This document shows, in pieces, positions 29,946 to 44,900 of a stretch of 64,000 nucleotides of DNA. Position 1 is the first letter of the stretch. Each line of letters begins with the position of its first letter. Location of the stretch: positions 1-64,000 of IMG/VR virus record IMGVR_UViG_3300027762_000294, one strand, 5' to 3'. Under the pieces are notes generated by a model. That model was not told the DNA's origin, ran no database searches, and saw nothing but the letters and a program-made list of their open reading frames with translations. The position numbers were made by a program, and so were the translations under genes. The DNA is from a virus.

Positions 29946-32900
29946 TCTCTCAGAAGCCTTGGGCGCCCCAATTTTATTGGTAGCAACCAAGGTTTTTATT
30001 TGCACATCTAATTGCCGTTCTAACAAATTTTCTACCTTATTCAAGTTTAGGTTATCGCCCGGCTGATTGACTTTCATAGGTTCAACCTTAATGCCATATT
30101 TACGTAGGACCTCAGAAGATTTAGGATCTACAATAATCTCCCCTTTATGAATTTCGGCTACTTGGTTTTCTGCAACATAGCTAGTTCCTACCTCATAACT
30201 CCCCATTGCCTTTAAGCGCTTTTCAAGCTCGGCTATATATACGTTATTCTTTTCACGAGCTTCGACAGACCCTCCGAATAACGTTTTTCCATAACGCTGG
30301 GCACGGTCTAACTCATTCTTTAAAGCAGCAACATCAGTTTGGATACTCTTTGGTATCTGTACTTGTGAACTCATAACTGCGGGTTGTACCGGGGTAACCT
30401 TAGGAGCTACCGCTGTAGAGGTTTGTTGTATTGATGCAACCTTAGTGACTGCCGCTATAGAGGTTTGTTGTATTGATGCAACCTTAGTGACTGCTTCTGT
30501 AGGGATTGTTGCATTGACATTTATGATAGGTGATTTATCTGCAATAACCTTTAACAACGTTGTCATTTCACGCAATTGAGTTAATTGAGATAAATCCGCC
30601 GGCGTTTCTCTCAATATAGCGTTCTCCACAACTCTTCCAAAATTATCAGGTAATAAATTAATTGATTGAGTTGTCTCTTTGGCAGTAGTTATAAGACTCT
30701 CAAAATAACCCTGATTTAGCAACAATATATTGGTGTTATCGATTTGAGCTTGCAATTTCAACAACTCTAAATCGTAAACCTTTTTACTCTCTCCCAATAA
30801 TAAATTTAACTCCCTGTCCGTTTCTAACTTTAAAACACTCTCTTGTCTTTCTTGGTTTTCTCTGGTCTGATCCCGTAAAGTTATTAGTTCAGTTTTTAAG
30901 ATTTCATTAAGCCTAGCTTCCTCAACTTTCAAGCTCTCATCTAAGGCGGCTAAGGCTGCAACCAAGGCATCTTTTTCAGTTTGAACCTCCAACTTAACCT
31001 CATCCATTTTGACGCCCATATGAGCCGTGCCGTTAATTAATTCACGCAAAGAAATTAACTGGGCAGCGTAAGCTTCATTTGCTTCCATTTTTTTAGCTTC
31101 TGCTAAAGTCACATCCCCGCTTAATTTAGTAACATTGTCCGCACTAGCTTGAACATTTTCTAATTCTCTTAAGCGGGCAATATTTGAATGAAACGCCTCT
31201 ATGTACTTATCTCCGCTGGCATAACCCTCCCGCATCAACCCATTATACTCTTGAATAAAGTCTATCTCCTTAGAATAGTCTTTGTTAGCACGGGCTGTTT
31301 GAATTTCACTCTTAATATAAGCTTCACGCTCTCCAAAACTTAAAGCCGCGTCTTCACTCATTGTCATGTTGTGAATTGTCTCTTTGGCTTTAGCCGCTAT
31401 ATCCTCAAGCATTTGTTTGTAATCGTCAAGGGCTTGTTGCTTAGCTGATAACTCCTCATCAATCATCGCTAATTTCTCTTCATGTTCTTTCTGAAGAATG
31501 TTATAGTACTCACTATAATTTTCCTCTATGATGTTGGAATCCGATATATTTTGAATTGAACTCTTCAAAGCTTGATAAGCAGTATCTTTTGAAGGTTGCT
31601 GATTTCTCAATTCCATAATCTGTCTTGTCAAATCCTTGGTCTTTCCCGCAAACGAATCTAAGATAGACCGAATGTTTTCCATTTCTTGTTCTAATATGGC
31701 GATTTTAGAGTCACTTGCGTTTTGCAAAGTTTCCTTTTCTTTTTCAAGTCCCTTTTGGAAGTCTGCAAGATTATCATCACGAATTTTCTTTAGATTATCC
31801 ACAGGTGACAATACAGGATCTAACTCGTTAATTGCGTTATTTATGGAATCCATAACCTCTTTGTTTTTATTAACTAAGTCAGTATAGGCATCCATTAAGG
31901 ATTGAGCTTTATCTTCAATCGCCTTAAACGGATTACTATCTGGAGTATTGTTCAAGGTTTTCAAATGTCCCTCTATTACGCCCCGTGTATTCTCATATGA
32001 ACTCGTCAATTCATCAATTTTTGCTTTAAGTTTCTCTAAATCTAATTTAATATTCTCTAAGAATCGTATGGGGTTTTCTAGATAGCTAGGCTTGACTTCT
32101 TCTTTGGTAACGTTGGTTATTGAACTCCGTAAATCATTTATTTCTTGGGTTAATCTTTCAATTTCGCCAACTCTCTCGGACAAATCTATTTTCTTTGGCG
32201 CTGTGTAACTTTCAATAGTAGATATTAAGGTAGTGTTTTCCTCTGCTAATTCTACCCATGGCTTAAGCAACTCTTCAACGCCTAACTTTATCTGAGTACT
32301 ATCCAGCCCATCTTTACTCATAGAATTGATAATTCCATTCAAATCGAAATTATTCTTACTTGTGTAGCTTTTATACATCGTGATATCAGGGGTTTGAGGT
32401 TTGATTAAAGCGTCTGTAACAAGCCCATTCATTTCTTCAAACCAACTTTTTGTCGATTCAATGGATGACTTAACAGTGTCTAAACTCACGTTGTATTTTT
32501 CGCTTAAATTAACAATATCCGAATATTCAAGAAACTTTATGTCTTTTAGTTTGCTTGGGTCAATTAACTCTTCTGAAGTTTTGAGAGATTTCAACCACTC
32601 AACGTGCCCTTTCTTAACTTCCAATATTTGTTGCCATTCTTGGAATTCTTCATTAGATGGCAGCGCCCCGTTAATCCAAGAAAGGAAAGTATTTTTAAAG
32701 CCTATGCCTATCAATTTTGGGTCGGTTGTGTCAAATTTAACCTCGTCGTTTATAAACCCTGCAAAGGAGTCTGTCACTGCACTTTTTATTTCATTGAATC
32801 TGTCTTTAGTGCGTGAAATTTCAGTCTGAACTTCCTCAATTGTTAAGTTTAACGTCTCGGCTAAATGATGGATTCTTTCAATAGACAGATCACCAAAATC

Positions 32901-35900
32901 ACGAACCGATTGGATAACCAAGTTATCATCTCCTGTTGACAACATGTCCTTTTTCCAGTTCTCAAATTCAACATTGAAAGAAAACGCTTCTGTAAGTTTA
33001 TCAATTTCAGATTGAGTCGGCAGGTTATTTCTGAACTCAGTGGCTTTAGCTAAGAGGGCGTCTTTATCCAAAAGGGTGTATGTGTTAAACGCGTCATCCC
33101 CTTTAAACTCCTTAACAGCCTCATCTAAAGATTTAGTAGTGTCTAGCAGCCAAGTCAAATATGTATCGGTGGCAGAGCTCAAATCGTCTAAATTAGCATT
33201 TCCAAATTTTTCAATTACGTCAGTACCTTTCAAACTTTCAAGGCGATTTCGCATTTTGTCAACTGAGGTTATCCCCTCATTTCTGAAATACGTTTCAACT
33301 TCTGGGGGCTTATCACCCTTAAGTTTTTCTATTGATGTCGTTAAGAAGTCGTCAAATTGTTTTTGTCTTTCTAAAGCAACTTTAGCCTTATCTTGGATAA
33401 AATCATAAACCTCAACAGGAGTCTTCTCTAATGAATTGGCTAAATCGATTAACCCTAGCTCACTCAAAGACAGCGCATCTTTGAGAACTGTGAACCCGCC
33501 GCGCATATCCCAAGTCTCATCTAAAGATATTTTCCCATGGTCTTTCATTGATTTACGCAAATCGATTAAATCTTGGAAAGAAGCAATTTGTGTAGATGCT
33601 ACCTCTTCTAAACTACTTTTCGCATTTTCGAGTTCAGTGGTTATGTTTTCTAGAGATATTCCATAAGTATCTGAAACATATTTTATTTGTTCTAATGTAA
33701 TAGTATTAAGTCTTTCCAAACTTGTGTAATCAAAATCGAATAATAGATTACTCACTTCAATCGGCTTTGGCTTTTTAAGGTTATCCAGTTTATTTTGTAA
33801 ATCTTCTAATTCTGAATTATAATCCTTAACCACATTAATGACTGTAGTTGGGTCCAAACCTTTAGCAAGTAAAATGTTTAGGTTATCTGCAGTTGCTTCC
33901 CAGTTCAAACCTAATTCTTTTAAAGCGTCATCAATAACAGGAGGCTCTGTTTTTCTAAGTTCGTCTTGAATTTTTAACAGAGACAACTCAATAGGTTCTT
34001 TAAAATCTTCAAGTAATTTACCCCCTAACAAATCACTAAGTTTACCTTTATCAACAAAAGAAGAAGATTCTATGTAATCAGTAATATTGTCAAATGATAG
34101 GTTGTCCTTGATCTGATAATAATAAGTTTCCATATCCGATTCTAATTTTTTAACATCACGATTTTCAAATACCGAATTCAATTGAGTATAAGTTTCCTTC
34201 ACAACTCCCACAAGCTCGCTTAATTCTCCACTATAATTTGAATCTATTTTGAACTGCTCCCATTCAACCAATGACCAATCAGTCAACATACTTTGGAGTT
34301 GAGGAAGCCCTAAAGTTAGACTAAATTTAGGAGTGCCAAGTTTGCTATCGTCAATGACTTTCTGAGTGTCTTTAATCCAAGCATTCTTATCGTCTACAGC
34401 TGCGTTAAATCTTTCAATGTCACTGTTATAAAAATCTTTTAAAGTAGCCAACGCATCCAAGTTAAGGAATTGTGAAGATGTTAAATTCTTTAAAGGATCT
34501 ATCTCTTCTTTCTTGGGTTGAATTGACACTTTGCTTAAATCTGTATTCTTCAACACTTCTGTAAGTGATGCAACATCATTATTGTAAACTTTCAACAACT
34601 CTGAGAAAGTCTCGTATGTCTTAGCATTACTCCATTTATTCAATAAATCTACCGGTAATACAACCGGCTCTTTAACCTCTGCAAAAATATCAGCTAAGGG
34701 ATTATTAGTTAACAACTCCATATTATTTTTAGATGCCAACATGAATGCTTCAAAATTATCAATCGTTTTGTTGGTTGTGAACTCAAATAATTCTTTATAA
34801 GGTACTTCCTCAGTAACACTATCGCTTAATAATTTGTCTACCTCTTGTAAAGAGTCTTTAAACGTTCCCAGCACGGCATAATTGTCAAGAGTTTTATCTC
34901 TCATAAATGTGATCAAAGGTGACACATCCATCACTTTAGATTTGTTATATGCTAACCATTCTTGATTAACACCCATTATTTTGTTGCTAGCATCCGAGAT
35001 AAATGAACTAACATCTTCATAGGGAATTATGCCTTCATACATCAAATTGGTTAAGTTTAGAGCATCATTTGCTAGGAAAGATTCTAACTCGGTTAAAGAT
35101 TTAGATTCAGTCCATTGAGATCCCTTTAAAACACCTGTCTTTGAATCGCCGATATCAACTCTAGCCTTTTCTAAAGAAGCGTCTATTTCTTTCATTTGTT
35201 TGATAAAATCACCCAATTGTGTATTGAATTCCTCTAAGCTCACACTAACATCAACTTGCTCAATCTCGTCAACTTTAGCTACAACATTTTTGTTTGCTTT
35301 TAACCAATCTTCAAAAGTTGACATATCTACCGCCTCAGGCATGGCAACAGAAAATTCATTCCAGAATTCACCAAACCCTGCCAACACCACACTTTGATGT
35401 AAATTCAACTCTTTAATTTTCTTATTGTTCTCGTCTATCATTGCAAACTGGGAGTTATAATCACTTATGGAAAATTCCTTAATTTGTTCAATGTGTTCAG
35501 TACCATAAGGAGTTTTTGTGACTTGTGTCATCCCACCCGTAGCCCGAGCTTTCTCAATCGTTTCATTTATAGATGCATTTTGACTTTCTAGTCTAACTCT
35601 GCGTGCTTTAATTACTTCGGCTTCTTTCTGTAAAGGACTTAAATCGCGTCCTTGTATTGTAGTATTATTACCTTCTTCTTTACGTGCGGCTTCTTGTAAT
35701 TTTTTAAAATTAGATGACCAAGTGTTAACCAGAGGGGTTAATCCTGCTGACAAATCTATGGTTGGTCTCAATTGTTCCCAAAACTTTCTTTGTTGATTAA
35801 CACCGGCATTCGTTATTTCTTTAAACGCGTTGATAAAAGCCTCATGATCGCTCTTAAGACGATCCGCTTCTTCTTTAGCCCGTGTTGCAGCGTCCTCTCT

Positions 35901-38900
35901 AGCTTGTTGGTCAGCTTCAGCCTGTTGTTGTCTCGCATCTTCAGCAGCTTCTCTAGCCTCTTCAGCCCGTTGTGTATCAGCCTCTGCCATATCAGATTGG
36001 TTAGACGCGGCTTGAGCTTCATCTAATTGTTTACGAGTACGGGCATCTATTCCCACACTTGTAGCTACGGGGCGTAAATCATCCTTAATTGATGACACAG
36101 TTGTCGCAAATTCTAACATTTGCTTTTGAACTTCAGGGTCGTTTAAAACTTGTTGCGTTATACTAATTACCCCTTTAACTTGGTCTACAATTGATGCCAG
36201 AGAATTAGCAGCGGCTAAACCACCTGTTGTTAAAGCAGTCCCAGCAACCTGTCCACCCATCATCATATCGATATTACTACTCATCAACGGACTAATGAAA
36301 TTATCTTGTATTATAGTAGATATTTGTTCAACACCTGCATTGAATATAGCCTGATTCATTTGTTGCGTTATAGCCTCTGGACCTGATTCTTCCCAGTTTG
36401 TTAACATCGCACCCCAATCTAAATTAGAAAGTGAAGATTGCATATTTGCAGTTAACTTTTGAGAAGTGGTACCATATTCACTTAAGGCATTAGTCAACCC
36501 TGGAGTCAAGGAGGACAATTCTTTGAATTCTAAAGATAATTGATTCCAGTCAGACAGAGAATCTATACTGAAGTCTTGTCCTGTAAATGCTTCTGCTAAA
36601 TTTTCATATTGTGTTAAAATTGAAGACGATGTTAAATTATCCTTAACTCCTAATTCACTCAAGTTTGCATAAAATTGTTCAACATGATCGGCGGCGTTTA
36701 TTAGCGAGTTTTGTCCGGTCTCATCTAAAGAGTTAAACACGTCTATAAACCCTGCCTTTGTTAAAGGTAACGATTGACCCAATGAAGAGAATAAGTCACT
36801 CAAATCTTGGAACGGTTTAATATTGTCGGTTGTTTTGAATACATCAATGAACTTATTTAATTTTTCAGTCCCAAAATTATCTAGATCCCCGGTTTCAAAA
36901 TCACGGTTGAAATTGGTAGATTGATTGATCTCTTTCAACATATTCATTGATTCAAAATACTGTTTTAATTCTGTACCTGCGTTAATAAGATTTTCTCTAC
37001 CATCTGTAATTGTCTCAAAGAAACGACTCACATCCCCTATGCTCTTTGGTAACTCTTCACCAGCATCTTCAAAAATATCAGCTACAACTTTGTTGCTACG
37101 TGTATAATTTACATCCCCAGATTTACCCACAAGCTCTAAAAAATCAGTTAAGTTTTGTCCAGTGTCAATATCATCTGGATTTATGTCTCCCATAGTTAAC
37201 CCAATCTTTTGATAAAATTTACCTAAGTCCACAAGTCCTTTCAATTTCTCTTGCATGTCCTCTGCAGTCATCATTTCATCGTCAATCAAAGTTAGAGAAT
37301 CGGTTATTGTTTTGTCGATTATTTTCTTTAACCCTGCGTCCATTATGTCGTATTCCCCACTTGTTAGGGATTCTGTTATAATAGCACGGCTAGTTTCTAA
37401 TTGTTTAACAATAATCTCGGCAGTCTCTTGTCCTATATCACTATAACCAGCAGTTTTCATGGCTGCAATTACCGAGTCCACATTAACCTCAGTTAAACCA
37501 CCCAAGGCAGAGGAAAACTTCTGAACTAAGGCTTCGCCACGGGGCATCTTGGACAAGGCACCATCCCAAACTGACATTCTATTTTTGATTCCTAAAGTAC
37601 CATCATTTAACTGTTGAGCAATGACGTTATATGTGTCAACCATACCGTTAGTCATATTCTCACCAGCAACAGTCAAGTTATTGAAGTAATAGCTCAAAGC
37701 TGTAGCTTTAGATAATTCCTCCATTTTGTTATTCCAGGCGTCCTGCTCACTACCACGATCATACATAGATGAGATTGTGAACGTATGCCCTTTTAACTTC
37801 TCATTAGCCTCACTGTAGCCTCCAATTAAAGATGAACCGAACTCCTCAATAGATTTTTTGAGAGCCTCAAATGACTTGTTAAGCTCTCTCATTTGCGCCC
37901 CAGATAACTCTTCATATTCCTCTTTTGTCTTTGTGCCTCCCAGTCCTTTTTTGCTCATTCGATTTACTGTCCGAGCAGTAACACCTTCGTCTGAAATTGT
38001 TTTCTCAGTCCATGAGGCTTCCTTCTCATATTTGGCTCCTAATTTTCCTAATAACGCATTACCTAAAATTTGAATTGCAGGACCCGCTATTTCTTTAATT
38101 CCAGGCGGTAACATTGTTGCAGCAGCAGTACTTAAACCTGCAACAGCAATACCTCCAAATTTTTGAGTATTACTGGCTCCAGATTGAGTGATAGATGATA
38201 ATGCACCCAATGCAAAGTTTTGCCAAGCTCTTTTAACGTCTTCACCTCTTTGTAAGGATGCTGCTATTTCAGCATCTTGAGCTTGCTTAGATAATTCAGA
38301 ATGTGTCAATGTACTTTCCAAGAAATTAGCATTCGCCTCACTGTGTGCCTCTAACACCGATTCTAAAGCCTTACCTTGATCCTGACCTACCTTATACAAA
38401 ACCTCGTCTGATTTTTTCTTTTGGTCTTCTATCAGTTTCAACTGGTCATTCATTAAACTAGCTTGTTGCTCACCAGCCTCTCCTATACCTTTCATTTGTT
38501 CTTTGAACGGTGTTAAATCAACGTTTTTAAATGCGTCTATTGTGGGATCATTTACAGCTTTAACCATTGGATTGACAACAAACAACTTATTCTTTTCTTG
38601 TGCTTTCATCCAATCTTCTAAATCTGTTTTAATAACTCCCTTCTTAGAAGAAGAAGACTCCGTAACCATCAATTTATTTGTAACTGCATCTTTAATGACC
38701 ATGACAATGTGGTCAATATCTTTATCAATGTTGCTCCCTGCACGGGCACGACCCCGGCTATAAGCTCTATCACCATTGTCAATTCCTATAATGTCGCCTT
38801 CTTTAAGTGTATTAGTTAAACTAGCATGTTGTCCCACATCGCTAATTTTAACATTACCTGTTGCGTCAGCAATATTTTGAATGATACCATGAGCTGAATC

Positions 38901-41900
38901 TTTTACTGCTTTAAAATCCTCAGGTCCAAACACCGTTTTCCCTGCTTGTGAATTAATAGTCTCAAAGCTCTTTTGTGCCAGCAAAGATACCCAACCACTG
39001 CAATCAATTTTCTTAACTTCTAATAGCTTCTCCATACTTTCGGGTTTGCTATAATTAGAAATAGCATTCTTACCTGCGTTGATAAAATAACCAACTTTAG
39101 CAGACATCGCTTTATCGACTTCTCCACTTAAGTTGTCTAACAATGCTGTTTTGGTATTGGTTACCACAACAGGAGCTGCCGTTTGTATTGCCCCAACTGA
39201 TTCTTTTAAGCCTGCCTCGTATTTCTTGAATTCGATAGGAACGGGCAATTTTTCCCATTTACCGCCCCATGATTTTAACCAAGCGTCAGATAAAGCTCTA
39301 AGGTCACTCCCATACCCCAACTTATTTTGTTTCAAATATGCGGCGGGTATGTTTTTTATTAGATATTCTTTGGGCACTTTTCCTGTTCTACCCATTAATA
39401 AATTTACAATATTTTTAAATCCTCCAGGACCTTGGTTGTGCATTCCCCAAGCCATTTGACCTTCTTTAATCCCCAAATTTCTAGCTTCAGACATCGTCTT
39501 TGTGCCAACTGTTTTTTGATTTTTGAAGTAATATTTCATGGCAGCTTCTGCACTTTTGTAAGGATCATACCGCCCACCGGCAAAGTCTCTCATGCCTACT
39601 TCTTCCCAAGCTGGTTTTCCCATTTGATACACACCATAATAACTACCCTTGCCACCCCCACTTCGTGCTTTTTTATTAAAACTAGATTCCAAAGATGCCT
39701 TTCTTGCAAATTCAATAGGATTGATTCCATAAGCCAATGAAACTTTTTCTATAGCTTTAATTACTTCAGGATCTATTCCTGATTTATAAACCACCTTACC
39801 TGTAATCCCAGCAACAGGTCCTCCTTGTGGTGTAAATTCACTATCACTTGATTCAGAACTTGATCCAGAGTAAGATGATGAAGAATTAGCTACATTAATA
39901 ACCGCGTTTTGTATGTCAAAAGTTTTTGGTTTATTTCTTTCAATCTCTTCTAAAGTTTTTATCATTTCATCTAAAGGATCAACTATATCAGCCGGTTTCA
40001 TTTCTTCTAAAGGAGCTAAATATTTCTCTGTGTTTTTCAAAGGCTCCATTATAGCCTTATCGATTAAGTCCTTCACACCGCCAGTAGCTGCCCCAAAAGC
40101 ATTTTTGATTGATGTTACATCTGGGTTAGCTTGTAATAATTTGGTAGCCTCGGCAATAACATCTTCTTGACCATTACCGAATTCTTTAAACCGCTTTTCG
40201 ATTTCTGTGATGTTAAATTTAACCTTTTCCAAAGTCTTTGTGTTCAACGGGTTACCTTCAAATATCGCAACGTTTTTAAGTCTCTCTTCTATTACCTTTT
40301 TAGCACCTTCACTTGACGTTTCCAGGGCTTTACTTATAGATGTTAAGTCTGGATAAGCTGACATAATGTCATTTACTTCTTTTGTCAAGGCATCACTACC
40401 TTTAGCAACGTTTGTAAGTTCCGTTTTTGTTTTCTCAATTGGGTCTAATAAATTCGATTTCAAAACGTCTTGTAATTCTTTTGATGCTTTTGGTAAATTG
40501 TCAGTCATTGTTTTCATTGTGCCGTTTTCACTCAAAAACTTATTAGCTTCCTCAACAAGAGTCTTATTATCACCAGCTACCTTTTGAATAATTTGATTCA
40601 CAACCCCGGTGTTTACTTTTAAAGTCTCAATATCCTTAGGCTTGAGTAATGACGTGAATTCTTTAGTATCAAATATCTTGTTAAAATCAATATCCATTTT
40701 GACTTGACCGGTTTCAATATTACCCAACTTAGATATATTGTTTTCTAATACTGACTTCATGTGTGCTGTTTGATTCTTTAAAGTTTCTAGCATAGCCGCT
40801 TGTTGGTCTTTTAGGGGATTTATGAAACTATCCTCCAATCCTTTATTACCTGCCTTTAAAGCTGCATTACCGGCGCTTGCAATCTGTTCTCGTTCTTTAG
40901 TGAAACTGGTTAGAATTTTCTCACTACCTTGGTCACTAACTCCCTTCAAAGTAAGAAGTTGAGCATTGATAAACTCGGTACTTTTTTCATTCAACGTTGT
41001 CAAATAATTCTGAAAATTAACTCGGTTTGTTTCAATCTCATTGGTAATTTCTTGTCCTCCGGACACATCGTAAATTACAGGTTTCAATTGTTTCATCAAA
41101 CCTTCTAACAAAAATGCGTTAAATTGTTTTTTGGTAAAATCATGAATAACTTTAACAGCGTCATCAAAATTACCTGTGTCTAATAAGGTAGAGAAAAATG
41201 AAGAAACCGCTTCTGTAACTGAGTCAATCCAAGATCTGAACGATTCAATTCTACTTCCTAAGGAATTATCTAACTCTGTGTTAAATTCTGCCCACGATTT
41301 AGTTAACTCATTTAACTTATTAAGGTCTTCACTTATGCTAGGGGCATGTTTTTTCTTGTTTTCATCTAATTTTTCAAATTCGTCTGTGTACTCTTTCATC
41401 TTATTTCTAACATCTTTCACTGTTGCTGATTTACGCTCCGGTCTATCATCTGTTATATCCTTAACCGTTTTGAATATGTTAAGAGTATCCACTTCATTTA
41501 CACCGGCTTTTAAGTCTTTCAACCCTTTGACAACATTCTTAACCTCGTCCCCATAAACTCGTGGGGCTTCCGGTTTGAATATTTCTGTGTTAAGTCTACC
41601 CATTCTAGACTTAAGCTGTTCAAATACATTCCCTATGTCTTCATCATTTTTACCTACATTCTTCAATTCTCGGATTAAATCAATCGTTTGTGTGATCTTG
41701 TCAACATCACCATCAACCTCAATTTTATAACTGAAAACGCGATCACTAAGCTCAAATATATCTTCTTCTTTAGTCATCCGTTTATTAGTAGCCTTCAAAT
41801 GATCCTTCATTTTCTTGTATTCTTCAGATTGCCAACGCAACTGGTCATCCCACTTTTTAGACTCAAATTTCTCAGTATCTTTGAGTTCAGTCAACAGAGA

Positions 41901-44900
41901 TTTTCTCTTCTCATATTGCGCTGTAATTTGAGTTAAAGTGTTATACTGACGGGTCAATATTTCTGCAGACTGCTTTTGGGCTTCGTTTAACTTAGATAAA
42001 TCAACGTTGGGACCGAATAGTTGGGAGGATGTTTTTTCCCCATCGCGACTTTTACCGCTTAAATTTTGCTTCATATCCTCTAAAGAATTTTTTAAATTAC
42101 CGCGCTCGGATATAAACTGGTCTATAAAGTTAGTTTCATTTTTTGCTAATGAGATCGTTTGGTTATTTAAGTATTCAGTTAACTCTATACGCTTTGAACT
42201 CAACTCATTAATCTCTTCTAATCGTGTCTTTTCCTTTTCCAGGATTTTGGTTTTCTTCTCTGCAACATCTAAAGCTTGCTGTTGGCTTGCTGTCAGAAGC
42301 TCTCTGTTCAAAGCCATATCTCTAAGAATACCGGCGCCCTTCTCTTCTTCTCTACTAACAGCTAGGGCTCCTAATTCCCCCTGTGAAATCAAACCGGCTT
42401 TAAATCCTTGGTTTAAGTTAGTACCAACAGTATCTATAGGTTTAACTAACTCCTCTTGAAAAGCAGCTTTTTGTTTTAACAAATCGACGTCTTTAGTGCG
42501 AGCTTTATAATTTTGCAAAATTGCTTCTCGCTCTTCTTTGGTAGCCTTTACTAAATCAAGTTGGTAATTTAATTCTCCGGCTTTTGTAGATAACCTTGCC
42601 TCCAATTCTGCTTTATCAAAACCAACGTCATTCAACTCGGCGATCATACCCACACTCCCGCCTTTCAAAGTGAGAATTTTGGTAAGTGAAGATCCTACTT
42701 CTGCTAAATTAAATTTCAACTCCTTAGCATACGAATTCTCTGCCTCGGACAACATAATCAATTGTTCAGTCTCTTCTTTTTTGGTTTGAATTGCTCTTAT
42801 CTCCTCCTTAGATAAATTCAATCTGCCTGCCACTAACTCTAATAAAGCCCCTTCTCTTCCTAGTTGAACGGCTGTTAATTTGTCAGTCTCTTCATTTAAC
42901 ATTTCTTGATAAATGACATTGCGAGCGTTATCGTCAACTGATAATTTAGGACTATTAAGTAGCGGCTTAAGATACTCTTGACTAACAGTTCTACCTAAAG
43001 AGGTTGTGGTAGACTGCTTATTTTCTAAATCCACAACTGACTTTAAAAATGACAACTCATCTTCTCTCAACTTAGCAGTTTGAATCAATTCTTCTGTTTT
43101 TTCCTTAGATAAATTCAAAGAATTAGCTTCAAATTTAATTAATCCAGTCAAAGAAGAAGTCATCGTTTTATACAAAACATTTGAGTGCTCTAATTCCTTT
43201 GTCCGTTCATAACTTTCAACATCAACAACCCCACTCTTAACCAAACCTGTCAGTTCATTCCCAACACCCTCGAAAATGTCAAAGTTTTTGAGTTTGGTTT
43301 GATATGCCTCTCTTAAATCCGCCTGATAAGATGATACTATTTCTTGAATCTCGTTTGCATCTTTTCCAAAGTTTGTTAACATGAGTTTTAATTTATCTAA
43401 TTCACTCATTTTGTCGAAAACTTCAGATTTTATAGCGTTTCTCAATGTGGTCAGTTTATTTTGAATAATGGTATTCTCTAATCCCGCGGCTTCGTCAGTA
43501 GATAAACCAGAATCTCCAATTGTATCTTTGTACAGAAAACTAGCTTTGACACTTTCATCACCAATGTAGTCGTATTCGCTATGCTTGAACTTGTTTGTTA
43601 GTTCGTATAACTCTTTTAATTTACCTTGAGACTCAATTTTTTGTTTAATTAAGTCAACTTCTTCTCTTGAAAACTTTAGTCGTTTAAAAATTAAGTCGTT
43701 AATGTTTGATTCGTTTGAAATGTAAGTTTTATAAGCATCTGCCGCCGACTCAATCATCATTGCCGAGCTTAAATCATATTTCAAACTTTCCCGTTCCTCA
43801 TCGCTAAATATGTCCTTGTTTGTTAATTGGTTAGCTATGTTCAGTTTATCATTGTCAGATTCAACACGTTCTCGACTCATGTTTTTAGTTTTGTTTTTTA
43901 GTGTCATCATAGACCCTAAACTAAAAGCTTTAATTAAGCTATTCCTAAGCTCTTCCCCTTCCTTTTCAGTTCGGACCACCATATCCTTCATTTTTTCTGC
44001 TAAGAATTTCTCTTGCTCAGTGAGTCCCTCCATAACTTTCGATTGAATATGTTCAATCCCTATTTGCTGAGTTTTTTCGTATACCTTATAAACATCTTTG
44101 ATATTTGTCAATGACGAGGGATCGACTTTAAACGTGGGTCTTAATACTAGATTCTCAGATAAAGATGTAATCTCCAGTTTGAAGAACTCCTTAACCGACT
44201 TTATTTTACCCAACATTTCGGCATGCACACCACCGGTCTCTCTTTTACCTACCCAATTATTTAAAAATTTAGTGATTGGGTTGCTTTTGACTACTTCTGC
44301 CAGTTTTTCCAATTCCTTTTCAGAATCTTTTATCAACGTTGAACCGATCACTTGTTGAGAAGCCAATAATGCTCGCTTTGTTTCAAGTTGTTTTAACTCC
44401 ATTTGCTCTTCAATACTGTATTGCACACCTTTATATTCAATCACTTCTTTGAGATTTAAAATTTCGTCGTCTAACATCATTGTCATTTTCGCAACATTAT
44501 CAACCCCCATCTTTGCTATTTTTAAAGATGCCGTGGGATCTATTTTAATCAAATCCTTTGCACTGGAGAATGAACTTGCTATTTTAGATTGAATATCTCC
44601 CATTACACCTAAAGAGAACTCTGTAGCACTTTCTAGTTTTTTCATCCCGTCTTCAATGCCCAAAAAACCAACAACTTCCTCAACTGTTTTCCTGGATTGT
44701 AACTCAGTTAACTTAGCAGTTTGACTTTGAGTTTTTCTGCCCATAGAGGCAGTTTTTTTCAAAATAGCGTCTATCTCAAAATTGATTAAATTCTCCTGCT
44801 TTGTTATGGCATCCGCTGCATCATTTAAATCTTTGTACACTTTATCATCAAATCTTAAACCTGTTTTGATCATATAGGTTAAGGTAACGTCAGTTTCTAT

